Assembly (NCBI GenBank): GCA_035772785.1
Contig: JAOCPU010000039.1
Coordinates: forward strand, 1-64,000
Reading direction: 5' to 3'
DNA length: 64,000 nucleotides
From: Phlebiopsis flavidoalba
Taxonomy: Eukaryota > Basidiomycota > Agaricomycetes > Polyporales > Phanerochaetaceae
Positions 62,560 through 64,000 of this stretch are shown here, in pieces (the stretch's first letter is position 1; every line of letters begins with the position of its first letter). A model generated the notes under the pieces. That model did no database searches. It was not told the origin of the DNA and saw only the letters and a list, made by a program, of their open reading frames with translations. The position numbers and the translations under genes are program-made.

Positions 62560-63408
62560 AAGTCCGGAAATCCAAGAGTCTGAGCGCGCGTCTGTGCGTC
62601 TGTTCGTCTGAGCGTCTGTGCACTGTGCAGTCTGGGGCAGCGGGCCGCCCGGGTTAGATTAGATAACACAGGCTTATCTGTGGTAACTATATCAGGATCG
62701 CTGGGCTGCTCGATATGGAAAGCTGAAGACTCTTGTCCCTCCGCTGCTCATCGCATACACTCCCCCACCAATGTCATTGACACTCTGTCGCCTCCTTGAC
62801 CTCACACTTCAACTCGCGTCTCGCGCTGTCTTGCACTCACGCCGTCGCGGCCTCTCGCCTCGTCCTACCCACAACCTCCAAACTGTGGAGAACGGTACGC
62901 GTCCCTCTCACGTTCTATCCTCGCCCTCGCACCCTCGACCTCAAGATGTGTTGGCACCGCCCTCACTTTACAACATCTGCGGGCACCCTGCCCTTGCCCT
63001 TTGACCTCGCGCGTGATACCGACGTGCCAGCAGATCGTGCTACCCGTCTTGCCGCCGCTGCCCACTTGGCCGCGGGCGACCGGCGCGGCCGTGGAACGGC
63101 ACGACCGAGACGAGAATCGCGCCCTCGACCTCAACCTTGGTCTCATGCCGTAGGACGTAGGACGCTGTCGCAAGTACGAGGCGACCCTCGCGCGCTCTAC
63201 ACCGTCATACTGCGGCAAACCCCGCCCTCTCACTGTCCCACTCTCCGCCTCACGCCCACGCGCACGCTGCCCTCGCCCTTCGACCTCGCACTCGATAGGG
63301 TTCTCGGCTATGGGTTTAGGGTGAGGAGAGATCGATAGACGTTGTCTGGGGACGCTTGACAGGTGAGTACGAGTACTTCTGTATGTGACGAACAACTTAC
63401 CAATACAG
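62560..63408. other. Unassigned region upstream of TAF13
   Basis: Plus-strand frames at 62771-63004 and 62796-63338 include two related segments (TLPLPFDLARDTD and TLPSPFDLALDRV) about 100 codons apart, hinting at an internal repeat or duplicated exon, but no family is recognised. The TAF13 promoter and 5' exon may lie in the last 100 bp. Confidence 0.3.
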
Positions 63409-64000
63409 CGCATACCACCCCGCCACCACAGAACAACTATTCGACTTCACACGTACAGACACCCGGCGCATATCCTACATCTGCTTACAAAACACCTCAC
63501 GGGGGCATGAGCGAGAAGAAGTCGACATTCAGAGGGCTCTTCGCCAAAGAATGCGAGTACCATTGCTTCGCGAACCATCTTTGTGCTAGCTAACGTTGTG
63601 TTGTGCAGCTTTGGTGACGACCGCAACCCAGCCAATGACACTGTGAATGTCATGAAGGAAATCCTCGTAGAGTACGTTGTGGATGTGGTACGTCGGATCT
63701 CCATCCCAGTGCAGTATTCGATTAACGGACGACTGCCTGCTGAGTGTCAAACAGCCCTTGCACACGGCAAAAAGTTACAGTTATGTATTGAAGACCTGCG
63801 ACAAGCATTGTCGAGACCGGCAGATTACTGTCGCTAGCCAACACGGTGACGCGCCTGCCGAGTTCGTCCTCACGAATACTTCGTTGTAGGTGAAGCGGCC
63901 AAAGGACCGTGAGTACACATAACCAGCCATTCGTAGTAGTGAGTCAATACGCGTCGTACTCATGTCTTGGCGCATTTAACAGCGAAATGGCCTGAGATCC
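63409..64000 (+). CDS. TAF13: TFIID subunit TAF13 (histone fold), partial
   Basis: TAF13 pairs with TAF11 through a histone fold within TFIID, the factor that recognises core promoters. An exon after an AATACAG acceptor at 63408 encodes a Pro/Tyr/Thr-rich leader (VQTPGAYPTSAYKTPHGG) and MSEKKSTFRGLFAKE. After an intron comes the hallmark SFGDDRNPANDTVNVMKEIL, then VEYVVDV. A second intron (63688-63744) separates CQTALAHGKKLQLCIEDL and RQALSRPAD. This is the helix order of TAF13. The C-terminal helix expected after RPAD is not resolved and may lie past the right edge, or after further introns (possible exon at 63891-63919). The start codon is uncertain. Confidence 0.82.

Overview
The window reads as nuclear DNA of a filamentous basidiomycete. 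Genes are interrupted by short (about 50-60 nt) GT-AG introns, lie on both strands with small gaps, and include a basidiomycete-style multipass serine-rich membrane protein. Recognisable housekeeping genes are COQ10, an ARO8-type aminotransferase, a Reb1/TTF-I-like Myb protein, a GIS2/CNBP-like zinc-knuckle protein, the THO subunit THOC3/TEX1 and the TFIID subunit TAF13. A member of the Rhizoctonia/Ceratobasidium group would fit, but that is inference.

Layout. 0-9.4 kb is gene-poor: weak ORFs, a poly(C) tract (2.35-2.43 kb), one tRNA-Arg(UCU), a 693-nt pure poly(A) block (4.70-5.39 kb) and unassigned DNA. 9.4-25.8 kb is gene-rich: a minus-strand coiled-coil/serine-rich protein, COQ10, unassigned minus-strand exons, the zinc-knuckle gene, ARO8, the Reb1-like gene and a leucine-rich-repeat protein. 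26-30 kb is accessory DNA: two copies of a dispersed repeat flank a decayed F-box gene and a terminal-inverted-repeat element. 31-39 kb holds the membrane protein, THOC3 and a RING-finger gene. 40.66-41.18 kb is a complete hAT-type non-autonomous transposon with an 8-bp target duplication. 42.5-47.3 kb is a DH-PH RhoGEF. 48-62.5 kb is again accessory: three paralogous AT-hook genes, a second F-box gene, two more copies of the dispersed repeat, a GC-rich repeat patch and a second DH-PH RhoGEF. TAF13 runs off the right edge.

Two results cut across the window. First, almost every recognisable gene, and the tRNA, carries apparent 1-nt insertions or deletions, often in short homopolymers, while the codons on either side stay conserved. 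This looks like unpolished long-read sequence rather than mass pseudogenisation, so exon joins are approximate. Second, the three AT-hook genes define a family I do not recognise. It combines a conserved basic GRPGRPR/KQQ/GTKPWLK module, repeated SUMO-consensus VKxE motifs, and (in two copies) a second C-terminal block. This is the best candidate here for an undescribed system.
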